This document shows, in pieces, positions 12,401-23,790 of a stretch of 64,000 nt of DNA (positions are counted from its first letter, which is position 1; the number at the start of each line of letters is the position of its first letter). The position numbers were made by a program, and so were the translations under genes. The notes under the pieces were generated by a model, which saw only the letters and a list, made by a program, of their open reading frames with translations, made no database searches and had not been told where the DNA came from. Source of the stretch: Baylisascaris procyonis (taxonomy: Eukaryota > Nematoda > Chromadorea > Rhabditida > Ascarididae); the NCBI GenBank assembly GCA_037389465.1, contig JAZARR010000185.1, positions 558,001-622,000 of the forward strand, given 5' to 3'.

Positions 12401-15400
12401 TTTCAATTTTTCATTTTCCAAGTTTTTTTTCTTTTTTTCTGCAATTTCTCAATTATTTTCGCAATTCCTTTTCTTAATCAACTTTGTTCTCAATAAAAGC
12501 AGCTAGGCAGTTTCCATTCTAATCAATTGGTAGTGAAAAGCGTCATTGCAACGTCGCTCTTGCTGCCTTATCTTTGGTGGATAGACTTTCATCAGCTTGA
12601 TTTGCTAGTCGGACCTCTGAAGGGAATATGAGGTGAATAGCAATTAGAGAATAATGCTTGTAACTTTACGATCAGTGCTTTCGGGGAAGGGGGGGGGAGA
12701 GGTTCACTTCAATTTCGCCGTAGCAATGTGTATAAAGGTGTTTTGCGACTGCAGATACGATCTCGGCGAGATGCATTTTTATTTCACGTTTTTGGATACT
12801 GTAATCTGCACAGTAGTGCCCTCGTTGCTAATCACTGTGGTCAACAGTTTGGCGGTCTATCGCTACAGGCAATGCATGAAAATATACTCATCCGGTGTGC
12901 TTCGTGTTCGTTTTTTGAAGGTGCCCGATGAACATAGCCCACAACTTGTCGTAAGTTTGCACAACAAATTTCTTTTTTTCTGCTCTATGCCCTCATCTTT
13001 TCAGCAGGTTCGTGGAGATGGTGTGCGCTGGACTCTATTTTTATGCTGAGTTACGCGATATTTACTCTCCATCTGAAATATCAAAGATTTCCATTGGAAC
13101 ATTACATTTTAAGCTGCATGGGAGAAGAGGAGGGAAAAGGAGATTGAGTGCGCTCTATGCCGCTAATACACAATTGCTTAGCAAACGTGTTGATGAAGTT
13201 ATTCGATTTACGTTCCGTTCCAACGGAAATCTTTCGGCGAAGATTTTCATTGGGATCTTCGCAATAAATAGAGAAAATGAAAATTTCCTATAAAAATGGC
13301 GAAACAGGAATGTTTTTTTGTTCTTTTGCTGGCAACAGTTAATAGCATTTTTAGACAAAATAAATGTATAATTATTCCAATATTTCTCTCATTGCACGGA
13401 TGCATATCGTTGGATCAGTTCATTATGTTTTGTTTTTGGTCATATTTATGCACAAAGTTCACTCGAGTTTTTCGCCATTTTCAACATTTCACCTCCATCA
13501 CCGGCTGAAAAATGGTTGAATAATGCGTGCAGTATCGACAAGCATTCTTTGGGATCGGGAAAGGAATGAATTAGAAGAGGATGAAACGAAAGATGAGTAG
13601 TTAGAAATGATACAGAAGGAAACAAAATAGATAAAAGAAGGATGAAAGAAAGAAAAGCTGCCATTTGCCATCTTCCTTATTCAGTTTTTTTTTGGCCAGA
13701 ATGCTTCATGACTTTGCAATATATACTCCACATTTTCACCTTTGGAGCTGATGAGATGCTGGAACATTGGGTTAACTCTATGCGACTACTGAGCGTTTGT
13801 TGCCCTCTGAGCCCGACATATGGGAAGCTTTTGAAAGAGCGGAAACGAAGGAGTGCACATTCTGCGCAAGAAACACTTTGAAAATTTGCATTAGCAGGTC
13901 AACTCCGTTTGCCATTTGCAAAGCTGAGTGGTAGGACTGAGGGCAGTCGATGATAAAAAAAACAAGTTGGAAGATCTGATCGTGTTTGTTTTTCGATTGT
14001 TCTCTCTGTCCTTTGTTGGAAAAAAATTGCAAAGGAAAAAAAATCCCTCCAAAATATTTGTAGCGCAAAGGGACAGAAGAAAGGTTGTAATCATCTTTTC
14101 CTGACCTCCAAATCGAATTTTGTGGAAATAGATGCAAATATTGTAAACAGAATGCTGTTTTGTTGAGCAGCGAATGAAGTCGAATGAAAGCAGCGAAGAT
14201 AGATTCATTGAGTTCATGTTACTGAGATTTTTATAGTTAGAGAATGATTATATTCCAAGAATGGGGCGACAAAATTAAATTCAGAAGACATTATTTCTCT
14301 TCTTTCATTCTTTTTTTTTCAATCCATATCAGGTAGTAGGAGGTGCAAGGAAACAAGTGCATACATCCTGTATGATGGATCTCCTCAGATGTCGCATTAA
14401 CAGACACGTTCAGTTTGGTGACCACTCAAAACTTCATATATTGTACTCTTTTTTTCGCTCTCTTCCTCTCTATGGATAGAGATTACTGCCTGATGATCGA
14501 CTGATGCTCTCTTTCGCTTATTCTGGATGCCTACTAAAGATGAGTTGAGTAAAATACTGTGAGTTCTTTTAGTTAGATATATAAGAGTCTCAGACTTGTT
14601 CTTCTAGTGCCTAAAAATATTTCTATTGGAAATGAAGAAGGATTTAAATTTAAAATATGGGATGAAAGAGGGCGAATTTTTCGCAGCACAAAGAACGCGC
14701 TAAGTTTGCCCGAATTCGGGTGCGTAAACTTTCGAGGAAAGCTTTTAAAATTCCCTCACGTGTCCTATGAGGAAGGCTGATGCATAGTGGGATGGCGGAA
14801 ATTAATCAAACAATTTGATTACATCACTTCACATATGCTTCAGCCTTAACGGTAAACGACAGTAAGAAGCTTCGAATTGAATCAGTATATGATGCAAACA
14901 TCAATTTATAGGAAGAGACAACGAATGCGAAGAAGTTATTGCTAAGTCAGCAGAGTCATACAATGACCCAATACAGTACACAGTCGAACAGATCAGCAAA
15001 TGGTGGCAAGTTGCGATCGTCGGACTTGCAGCTGAGCAGATCGTTGCTTATCGTCACCAGGTATACTGATATGGCTCAACGAACATGTTCTTTGTTCCTT
15101 GCTTATGGCTTGCAAACCACCTAACTAAGTGAGCAGCATCATTTATTTAAAAGCATCTCTCTTCGCAGTATCATTGGGAATGAGAATATTTCCTGAGGTG
15201 TTCAAGTTCCAGTTAGAGGCGTTTCACGAGCTAATAATTTCCTCTGTTTTCTAAAAAGAGTGCTCGTCTCCGCCAAATTGCACGGGCATCTTGCTTCACG
15301 GCAGCAGAAAAGTAGCATGCGAAGAAAGAGGAGCTGAGCTAAGTTTGGTGTTGAAATGGGCAGGGGTGGCATCCGTGCCGCTTGTCAATTGGCATTCCGG

Positions 15401-16575
15401 ATGAGAAAATGAGTGCACTAGCTTTATTCCTGCAATAAATATTATAACACAGTAATTTTTTATTTGCATATGTTATTCAGTGATCTAAGACCCAGCAATG
15501 AGCGAATAACTTTGTGCACACAAAGGGGAGAGTAATGTCTGTAATGTCCGAGATGCCAAGAGCTTCAGACATCCTAACACATAATAGTCGGATCCTCTTA
15601 ACTGTGGAATCAGACGAAGATCTCATAAACCCACTTACTATCTCATCTCGACGAAACTTTCGATTCCACTATTTCAGCACATTTGTTTTTCTGACGGTGC
15701 CAAATTATGGATTTCGTGTGTATATATCGATTTTCAATCCAACATCAGTACTTTTCCAATTGCTTTTCTTCGCTACATTTTTACTATATTATCTTCATCA
15801 TGCGGTGCTATTCTACATGTACATATTTTGGAGGTTTGTTGCATTACATTTTGCCACAGTATTTGCCTCATTTCAAAACACTTCCTGTTAGTGAGTTATT
15901 TACAATTTCTGCAATTCCATATACTTTCTAGTCAGCTGTATCCAAGTAAATCATCAAATGCATCTGCTTCATTTACCAGGAAACTGCCATTTTAATTTCG
16001 AATTTTTGGTAAACAATTTAAAATCATTAAGCTATTTTAAGATACTTTAGATAATCCGCTTTGTAAATTTGTTGTCATGATATCATATCTCTGTATATCT
16101 ATTGTGTCTGCCGATGTTCGACAGTTTTATATGTTAGAAAGTCGAAGGGAGTGTTACGAAATTTGGCGAGTATTCTGAAAAGCATAAGCTCGCTTATCCC
16201 ATAGATCATGTTGATCTATCAACTTTAAGAGAGTTGCAACCACTCAAGAGTGTGAAGAAATTCTGTGAATCTTGTTATATCGATCGGATTTCCATCATTA
16301 TCGATAAATTCACAGAAAAGAGAAAATTCTGCAGAGCTGAAATATGAAATCATTGTTTAGCCTTTCTTGCTCTCAGTTTATGTAAACGGATGTTCAGACG
16401 GACGGAAAACAAAGCTGCATATTATGATCGCCCTTCTAAAACACTTTTCCATTTATTTAATTGTGAGTTCGTTGGAAAATCAAGTTTCGACATCAGCAGA
16501 TTTGCTGTCAGGATTTCTTGTCGACTTTTACGCCACATAAATTCTGGTTGCTGTTCAACAGCTAAGATGCAATAA
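9340..16575 (+). CDS. divergent rhodopsin-class (peptide-receptor-like) GPCR, 7 exons
   Basis: This encodes a seven-helix plasma-membrane receptor expected to couple a ligand, probably a neuropeptide, to G proteins. The model is join(9340-9497, 10002-10246, 11505-11667, 12755-12950, 14951-15060, 15678-15833, 16398-16575): 1206 nt, 401 residues, with intron phases 2,1,2,0,2,2 that all fit. Visible features are an acidic extracellular N-terminus (1-25), helix 1 with GN (44-45), an N-glycosylation site NSS (96), Cys102 and Cys179 for the helix 3/loop 2 disulfide, CDR (125-127) in the DRY position, helix 6 ending VPNYGFRVY, and helix 7 LLYYLHHAVLFYMYIFW. Odd points: Ser74 replaces the usual helix-2 Asp, and LFYMY (335-339) replaces NPxxY. 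The overall look is that of nematode orphan or FMRFamide-like receptors. The ligand is unknown. The start ATG at 9340 is followed by a normal N-tail; the exon 3 start and the last exon are the weak points. Confidence 0.85.
10002..10246 (+). CDS. GPCR exon 2: helices 2 and 3
   Basis: The acceptor CTTTATAG|A completes the Arg codon begun in exon 1, giving LIRSNYWLKRLTSNIYL. The exon carries helix 2 (no Asp), a loop with NSS, GC at 101-102, helix 3, and SCDRAIVLFRP. It ends in phase 1 at GCCCAG|GTTATT. Confidence 0.8.
11505..11667 (+). CDS. GPCR exon 3: intracellular loop 2, helix 4, loop 2 Cys
   Basis: It encodes basic loop IRRKVCSKKFARY, helix 4 (MVMATLACSFVLYSWCLI) and the FCGL cysteine of extracellular loop 2. 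It ends in phase 2 at ATTGG|GTTCGT. The acceptor is weak: TTTGAAG at 11504 is used here, and CTCAAAG ending at 11489 is equally in phase and would add five residues. Confidence 0.7.
12755..12950 (+). CDS. GPCR exon 4: helix 5 and start of loop 3
   Basis: The acceptor GACTGCAG|A completes Gly189 from exon 3. It encodes YDLGEMHFYF, helix 5 with a Pro (TVVPSLLITVVNSLAVYRY), and the basic loop after it. It ends in phase 0 at CTTGTC|GTAAGT, a consensus donor. Confidence 0.8.
14951..15060 (+). CDS. GPCR exon 5: loop 3 and start of helix 6
   Basis: It starts in phase 0 after CTAAGTCAG and encodes a Ser/Gln/Asn-rich loop followed by LRSSDLQLSRSLLIVT, the start of helix 6. It ends in phase 2 at ACCAG|GTATAC. 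Confidence 0.75.
15678..15833 (+). CDS. GPCR exon 6: helix 6 end and helix 7
   Basis: The acceptor TATTTCAG|C completes a Ser codon, so helix 6 reads through as SLLIVTSTFVFLTVPNY. Helix 7 follows (LLFFATFLLYYLHHAVLFYM). It ends in phase 2 at TGGAG|GTTTGT. Confidence 0.8.
16398..16575 (+). CDS. candidate GPCR exon 7: C-terminal tail
   Basis: GATGTTCAG|A is the first good acceptor downstream with the right phase: it completes Arg343 and opens 58 codons ending at TAA 16573-16575. The tail is basic, with several Cys that could be palmitoylated (LFNCEF, RISCRLLRH). No AATAAA follows closely, so a different terminal exon further downstream is possible. Confidence 0.4.
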
Positions 16576-18924
16576 CATTCATTTTAATTTTAATTTTTTT
16601 TTAGTAAATTATCAACAAGGAAATGCAATTTTTTAATAGTTGTTTGTAGATATTGCGAAAGATTCGCCCCACATGAAGAATACTTTCTGTGAATTCCGGA
16701 ATTTTAACGCTGAGTCTAAGCTTTCATCTTCAGTTTTTGCCCTCATTGAGAATAGAAGGCTTCCTTCCTTTCACGTCCAAATTCAAAATTTTGTTTGATT
16801 CGTTTAGCAAGATGTCCAACGCAATTTCTCCACTGGAGTAGAGTCAAGCAAAGTTTGTCCAACATAGTTGAGAAATATGAGGTGCAACTGAAATTTGCAT
16901 GAGAGAAATATAGCAGGTACATTTTGGTCTAGGAAACAGTGTAAAACGAAAGACTTTTATATTCAATCATTGAAGATATTGTGAAGAATACTGAGGTACA
17001 CCAGGATGAGGTAAAGTTTTCAATGGACATATAGTAAACGTGTGGCGTGATGAACGCATTTTGTTTGAACGTCAATTTGCAGCTATAAACGAGCTGAAAT
17101 GCAAGCAGTGCCGATTTCTAGACCCCGGTTCTTCATGGGTGGATGTTGTGTTGCATGCTTCGCTCTACCATTTACATAGGTCGCGCGCCATGTAGACAAA
17201 CACACAAGTGGGCTGTGTGATGTTGCAGTGCTTCTTATTAAGCTAGCCAGCCTCACAGATTACCATCAGATAACGTTTGCGCTGTAATATATGTAGATTA
17301 TAAGTGAGTCGACCTTCAACTCCTCTAAAAAAGAGTCTTTTCTTATCCAATCACCCGTTTAATACGGCTAAAATTCTTCTGCAGAACATCAGAAGAATTG
17401 GTGATCGGTTCGTTTGTAGTATAAATGCATTACTGCGCATGCTTTATTATTTTTGATGGCAGCTAATGGAAATGGTTGATGTGACGAAAAAGACAACGAA
17501 AATTCAAATCAACTTAGTTTTTTGTCATTGTCCTCACCTTTTGCAATACTTCTTTCAAAAAGTGCTTATTTTATGGTTCGTTATTTATACTGCTCGAAAA
17601 AACTGTTCAATTTTCAACCGGAAGAAAATTTTGTAGTAAATGCAAAATTCTTTTCAATATGGAACTATTTCCTTTGGGAAAATAAAATGGTTTTCAAGTA
17701 TTGCAATCTTTCTGATCAAAGTGAGATTATTTTTGATTTTTCTTGGGAAGGGGCGATTTTTTACAGAAGAATTAGTTTTCCGGTCAGGAGATGAGGAGGA
17801 GGATCGAATAAACGTCTTCTCTCTCATTTCTATTTCGGAAGAGATGGAGATAGGCAACAATTCCATTGAATTCCCTCTCCAACAATAACGGGAAAGAAGG
17901 ATCGATTTTTCAGTCTATTGCATCAATCGCATTCTCAGTTTTACATTTGCCACCTTGCTCACCTCAGCTTGTTTTATAGGGTTCGATATTACATATCAAC
18001 AAACATCAAGTAGTTTAGACAAGTGTAAACTGATAGAGAGATACTTGATTTTGTGATATAAAATGATAAAAAATAGTTGAAAGGATGTAAATAAGCAGTG
18101 AGATGATTGCAGTCCACAAATGAAGAAGCAGTTGAAACCGACAGCGCTAAGGTTACTCGAATGTTATTGCTGCAAAACGGTTCCTGAATTCGGTCACTCG
18201 CAGGGCTATCATCGATAAGGTGAACGCTACATTTCAACACCTATATTTTCTCACAGTCTCACTATTAGGGTTCTTCTAGTATTGTGACTTGTCTTCTTTC
18301 TGGTTTCGAAATTCGTTTATATCGACCTGTAATTTTCTTTTCGGAGAGGCGCTTTGTTGTTCTTCAGAAAGTTATTTAAGAGGTTTGCTCAACGACTGTG
18401 CGGTTTGCTCGAAGAACGACGTTTGCTTTTTGGAAGGAGAGAGGGGGTGGGGAGTTAGGAGGAGGACGAGAGAGAGTGTTAGCTTAAATACGCATCTGAC
18501 AAACTTTTTCAGGTTATAGAATATTCGTATAGCAGATTTATTGCTGCATGGGGTTACAGTAGAGGTTGATTATATGCTTTATCCAAAGAATATGAACAAC
18601 TTGAAAGATGATGCGACGACATTTTAGAATGTGGTTTATCACACAAACACTCGATCAGTATTAGCGCATAAAATTCTTTGGCCAGCTACAAATGTATACG
18701 ATTATGGTGCATGGGCTCATTTGCTTATTTTAACCACAAAAAGCATATTCGTTATATCCAAAGGGGATTTATTCACATTGCCAATTATATTCCACATTTT
18801 TAATTAATCTAGATTATGTTATTTGCACGTGAAGCTTAAAAAAGTGAACGTTATCATAGAAATTCATTGTTGCTAAATTTATTTGTCGTGAAATCGACAT
18901 AATGGTAAAAGCTTTCTCTCTGTT

Positions 18925-18928
<4 letters not shown>

Positions 18929-18968
<40 letters not shown>
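18929..18968. repeat. TC/GA dinucleotide microsatellite
   Basis: About 20 uninterrupted TC units are seen directly, preceded by an imperfect TTTC/TC-rich run. It produces spurious Leu-Ser and Arg-Glu ORFs on the two strands. Confidence 0.95.
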
Positions 18969-18969
<1 letters not shown>

Positions 18970-20395
18970 TCCCGCACTTTCTTGTTTCACATATTCGTTT
19001 GCTTTGTATTGTTTGCCGATTACAGTACCCATTGTTTCAAGTCGTTTCCGCTTTTCGCAAGTGTTTGTTTTTCTACGGTCTCATAATCTGTATTAAATTG
19101 CCCTGTGATCTCTTGGTATGAGTTTTCTTGGAGCATCTTTTTCAAGGATGCCATTATTTCTTCAGGAATACTTACTGTTTTTTGAATTCATCTCATCTGA
19201 GTGAACATGACGTCATTATTACTTATTATTCGTCATGCAATCACAACATCCTAATCACAGATAGAAAAGATTCTCTTAATGACAACTGCTCGATTTGGAG
19301 CAAACAATTTCTTCTATCGTTACGTGGCACCACTATTGAAATCTCGTGCTCTTTATGACGTAATCGCTCTCATGTACTTGTACGTATGTTTTATACGCGT
19401 TGCATTTGTTTGTTCTTGAAAACTTCAACGGGAGCTATTGAATCTTGATGCTCACAAAAAATTGTTGCTGTCCCATCTAAACCTTAGGTTGACCCCATAT
19501 GAAATGTTTGAAACTTGAGAGTGGCATTGACCCACCTCAGTTGACCTCAACACAAATTTTGGATTTTATATGAGGTTGGCCTGTGACGTTGGTTACGATA
19601 GAGATCCAAATTTTAGAGTCCTGCTCTCACTGAATCCCATATTGAAATCACCAGAAAGGCACGGACAGACGCAATATTGCACTAATGAGCTGTGCAAATG
19701 CGAATTTGCAGAAGCAAATGAAGACAGGAAATTTATAGCATTGGTGGGATCAACTGAATAATATGCTTTAGATGGGATAATACAATTTAACTTTGTTTTT
19801 TTGTTCTACATAAACTTTGAATCGTTTATGCGGCCATATGCGCCAATACCTGACTGTTCACGATCGCGTCAATGCTCTATATTTCTCCCTCTTACTTGAA
19901 TGTTTTCTCCAACTTTCCGAATCTTTTTGCCTGTAAAATCTTTCTCTCACCTTTCATATTTTAAATTGTCAGTGTCCATAACGTCTATTCAACGTTACAT
20001 ACGATTGTGTTTTTTGTTGGATTTTGTTGGTGTAAGTTTTTTTGCATTTACTGAATAAAGGTAGTTTCAAAAGAAGTGTGTCAGGTGACGCAAGCATTGT
20101 AAACGATAATGCGTTTAACGTTTTGTCTTTGCTATATCTTGTCAATGGAAAATCTACGATGAATGCACATGCTTCATGGAGTCGTTATAGTTCTGATTTT
20201 ATCAGTCCAAAAAACTGGAGCACCTTAGTTCCGGTCTCCACTCCATCGTTCGCGCTGTTCCGGTTGGTTCGGAGCACAGATCTGATCACACTGCTTTAAT
20301 GTGTTTTTGCGAAGTGTGCATAGTATGCTTCAACCGCGTTGTGTCTGCGTTCCTACCTTCAACCGTCCCACAGGCTTAGAGACATACAGAAGCAC

Positions 20396-20570
20396 GGGCG
20401 CGTAGACACACAAACACGTACGCATACACCTGCAGACACACACATACACACACACAGACGGACACACTCAGGCACACACAGACGCACAGATACACACAAA
20501 CTCGCAGGCGCACAGAGAGGCTCAGCCACACAGACGCGCACTGACACAAAGGCACAGGCTTCGCGCAAGA
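20396..20570. repeat. degenerate CACA/GACACA low-complexity repeat
   Basis: ACACAC, GACACA and GCGCACA units are interspersed and diverged over about 175 bp, with higher GC than the flanks. The Thr/His-rich (+) and Cys/Val-rich (-) ORFs here are artefacts of the repeat. Confidence 0.85.
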
Positions 20571-22059
20571 GGATACCTGGGAACGGTCTCGATCCTCCAT
20601 GCATTCACCAAGCACTCCGTGTGCGAGCTCGCGAGCAGCGGCTTACACTTTGGAAGACGCTGAAGGATGCGTCCTGCAACAAGCTAGACGGAGTTCAAAT
20701 GATATGTTCGGTTTTGGCGAATTTAAAAGAGTAGATAATTCGATGGTTAGCGGTGTGGTCGAAATTCGAAGCTTGTGCGTAGGCAGATCACACTCGTTAT
20801 GCTGTATTATCGATGATGCGAAGGTTTATGCACTTCACAATCTCCTTGAGGTGCTTATTCCTGATTGAAAAATGCGGTTGAGCTTACAATGGCGACCCAC
20901 AAGTGATCCTCAATGTAATAATGGCCTGCGAATCGAAGTGTTCCAGTAGTTTCGCTCCGAAAAGATCGGTGTATTTTCATATTAACTGTGATCGATGGTA
21001 TCTCTTCTGCTGCTAGCGGCGATAGCATTGTGCAGCTTGAGCGTTCATTTGAATATCAGTGTCGAATCACTCTCTCGGTTTTTAAGGAAAATTTGCATAA
21101 TTTGGTTGATGTACACATATTTATGTATTTTTCCATGTCATATTGTAATATATCCTCGCTGTTATGTTCACTTTTCTCCACTCATCTGAATAAACACTCC
21201 GGTTGAACAATGCAGTCAATCAGAAACTTCATTGTTATTAATGTTGTGCTTGACCCGATTGAAAAGTGCAGTGATTTTAACAGATAGAGGGGAGGGATAT
21301 TCTCTTGAGAGGTGGACGGTTGTTGCTAGAATTGTGTTAAGGCGTAGGTGATGTTTAATGTTCGTAATTCATAGTCAGTTGGTGGGTTAATGTGAGAAAA
21401 GAGTGTTAGTGAACATCCGCAGCGAATATTAAAGTGAAGAAATGAGGCAAGGATTATTTTATGCACTTTGTTCGAGATGCGCAAAGCAAGAAAGCGTTTA
21501 TCGTATACATGAACAAGCAATTTCACGAAGCGAGAATCGTAGTTGACGTCATGTTATTTTTTTGGAAACAACTCGTTTTTCGTCAATATTGTTGTTGGCT
21601 GTTGTTCTTGCTGCTTTTTTCCGTTGATGTCGCTTGTCAAAGGTTCAGTGTTCATTAACTAGCCACATTGATTGTAGCTGTTGCTGATTTTATTAACCAT
21701 TGTTAGCTATTATGGGCTTTTGCATAAAAAATCTCCTAGCTTTTAAGTGTCTAACAGCTTTGAAATATCACTGCCATATTTTTTCGGTTTCGGGTTGCTG
21801 AGGCTCGCCTGTTTCATTCTTCGACGCAGCATCAAGTGTGATTTTTGGTAAAGTAAATTCATTCTCAACACTCGATCACACTTGCAGCCGATTTAAATGC
21901 CCTGTTTTTATTCAAGGAAAAAGAGGAGAGGGAGATAAATAAATCAGCTGAAGAACATGTGGCTGAGGTGTGCAGCGTTAAACGACCTTTTGGCTTTTCG
22001 TGCACTTGCTAGACATTGGAATAGTAGGGCTTCTAATTGAAATTATCGTCCAGCAAGAC

Positions 22060-22650
22060 TGCAAGACTCCTAAATCGATTTGAAATGTTTTTTTCGATGT
22101 AACTAGCTAATTAACAGTTTCTATGAAATGATTTTCCCATAATTGTTCAGGTAAATATATTGTCTTAACCTTCAAAGCATTAAACAGGCACAAAATGACA
22201 ATAATATAAACGAAAGCGGATAGACTGCGTTCATTATGTATTTTTGTAAATGCAAATTATGCGGAAAAGACGCACAAAAATCCCACGAAATTAGCGAGTG
22301 CAACTTGAAAGTCTAAGTAGCAATGCCAATGCAACTGCTTTCAATGAGCGCAAAAGAACAGCGAAAATATTATCATAAACGGTCAATTTCTATCACAAAA
22401 TTTCTAAGACTTTTCTATATAGATTCTACTGAAGTGCTTCCTCATCCTATGCAAGAATAAAACAAATAAGCCATGAAGAAACTGATGATTCGGGGCGCAG
22501 AGAGTTTACAAAATTAAATTTGTTGAGCGGAAGTTAGGTTCAGTGATTTGGAAAGAGCGGAAGTTAGGTTCAGTGATTTGGAAAATCGTGGATATTTGAT
22601 TTATTTGATGCCAAATACCCTATCATCTTAAATAGACGTCAGAAAAATAT
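22060..22650 (+). repeat. left arm of large imperfect inverted repeat
   Basis: This segment matches, in reverse complement, the segment at about 23220-23790. Shared blocks include AGACTGCGTTCATTATG (22223), AAACGGTCAATTTC (about 22378), GAAGTGCTT (about 22431), and AAATACCCTxTCATCTTAA (22612). The arms are diverged, so this is an old duplication or two copies of one interspersed repeat in opposite orientation. The left arm alone carries a 30-bp tandem duplication. No ORF is conserved between the arms. Confidence 0.8.
22525..22584. repeat. 30-bp perfect tandem duplication
   Basis: The unit beginning GAGCGGAAGTTAGGTTCAGT occurs at 22525-22554 and again at 22555-22584. The matching place in the right arm of the inverted repeat has a single diverged copy, so the duplication arose after the arms separated. 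Confidence 0.95.
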
Positions 22651-23219
22651 TAAAACTAGATAGCTGTGCATATACGCGCGAATATTGACGATTTAATGCT
22701 GCAATTTGAAATAAAAAAGCATATTAGTAGCAATATTCGTGATGAACTTAACCATTAAACGACGTCATTTGAAAGCAAAAAAGGCAGCTTTTAGAGATAT
22801 TTTGAATTGGCAAAGTATAACGACGACGTTGCATAAAAGCTATCAACATATGGCATCCAATATGTGCTTGTGTGCATAGAACCATTAACAAATGAGCTGA
22901 TGAAAAAGTTAAGTGGGATTAGTGCATTCGTTGAGAGCTGTGTGCAAAAAGGCGTGAAAGTTGCTCCTAACTCATGCATAGCACCACTTCTGTTCGAATT
23001 GTGAGCGCTCTTGAGTCTAGTCCTTTTTTGGTTTATTGTGATTTGCCTAGAACAAAAATTTTGCAAGTAACTTTTTTCCAATTGCTTCTATTTTTGCTCG
23101 ATGTTTCACCTCTTTATTAATTCCTTCTTACATGTTTAGATTACTAAAGTGTTATAGAAAAATACCGTTCTTTGCAAAGTTACTGTTGAAGTTCTGACTA
23201 GATTGCTTCATACTCCATT

Positions 23220-23790
23220 CTTATATCTTTCTAATTTTCGGTTAAGATGACAGGGTATTTGGGAACAAAATAAATCATACAATCCAGATTTCCCGAATCA
23301 CTAGACGTAACTTCCGTTCGGCAAATTTAATTCTGCAAAATGCTTACGAGCAAAATCATCGATTTCTGCGTGGCCTATTTGTTTTATTTATCCTTGCACA
23401 GGAAAAGCACTTCAATAAAATCAATATAAAAATGCCTTGGACACTTTGGGGCTGAAATTGACCGTTTATTTTCCAACTGATTGTATTTTAACTGTTCTTT
23501 TGGCATGGCTAGTTCGATTTCGCCATGCAATTGCATGTACACAATAATTAACATAGTTGGATTTTTATGCGCTTCTTGCATAATTTACATTTTCAAAAAT
23601 GCATAATGAACGCAGTCTATCAATTTTTATCTATATTATTGTCATTTCATGCATGTTTAATGCGTTGAAGATTAAGACAATATACTTACCTGAAAAATCA
23701 TGAGAATGTGATTTAGTGGAAAATGTTTCTTACCTAATTAGATCGGAAAAGACATATTTCAAGTCAATTTATCAGTTTTTTTAAAGGTTC
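23220..23790 (-). repeat. right arm of large imperfect inverted repeat
   Basis: Read on the minus strand, it follows the left arm block by block in the same order (TTTCAGGTAA, TATTGTCTTAA, GACTGCGTTCATTATG, AAACGGTCAATTTC, TTGAAGTGCTT, AAATACCCTGTCATCTTAA). The two arms are separated by about 570 bp of unrelated sequence. A 65-codon minus-strand ORF (23581-23384) falls in this arm, but the left arm does not keep it open. Confidence 0.8.

Larger units (their letters stand above)
16576..22059. other. gene-poor stretch with microsatellites
   Basis: No conserved exon is recognised. It holds a TC microsatellite (18929-18968) and a CA/GA-rich low-complexity block (20396-20570). Two ORFs with slightly protein-like composition, 19570-19761 and 20599-20868 on the + strand, have no recognisable motif, partner exon or splice context. 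Confidence 0.4.

Noticed and set aside
19570..19761. + strand ORF with several Cys (CTNELCKCEF)
   Set aside because: Too short, no signal peptide or splice context, no family recognised.
20339..20734. 131-residue + strand ORF rich in Thr/His and its minus-strand shadows
   Set aside because: Produced by the CACA/GACA low-complexity repeat.
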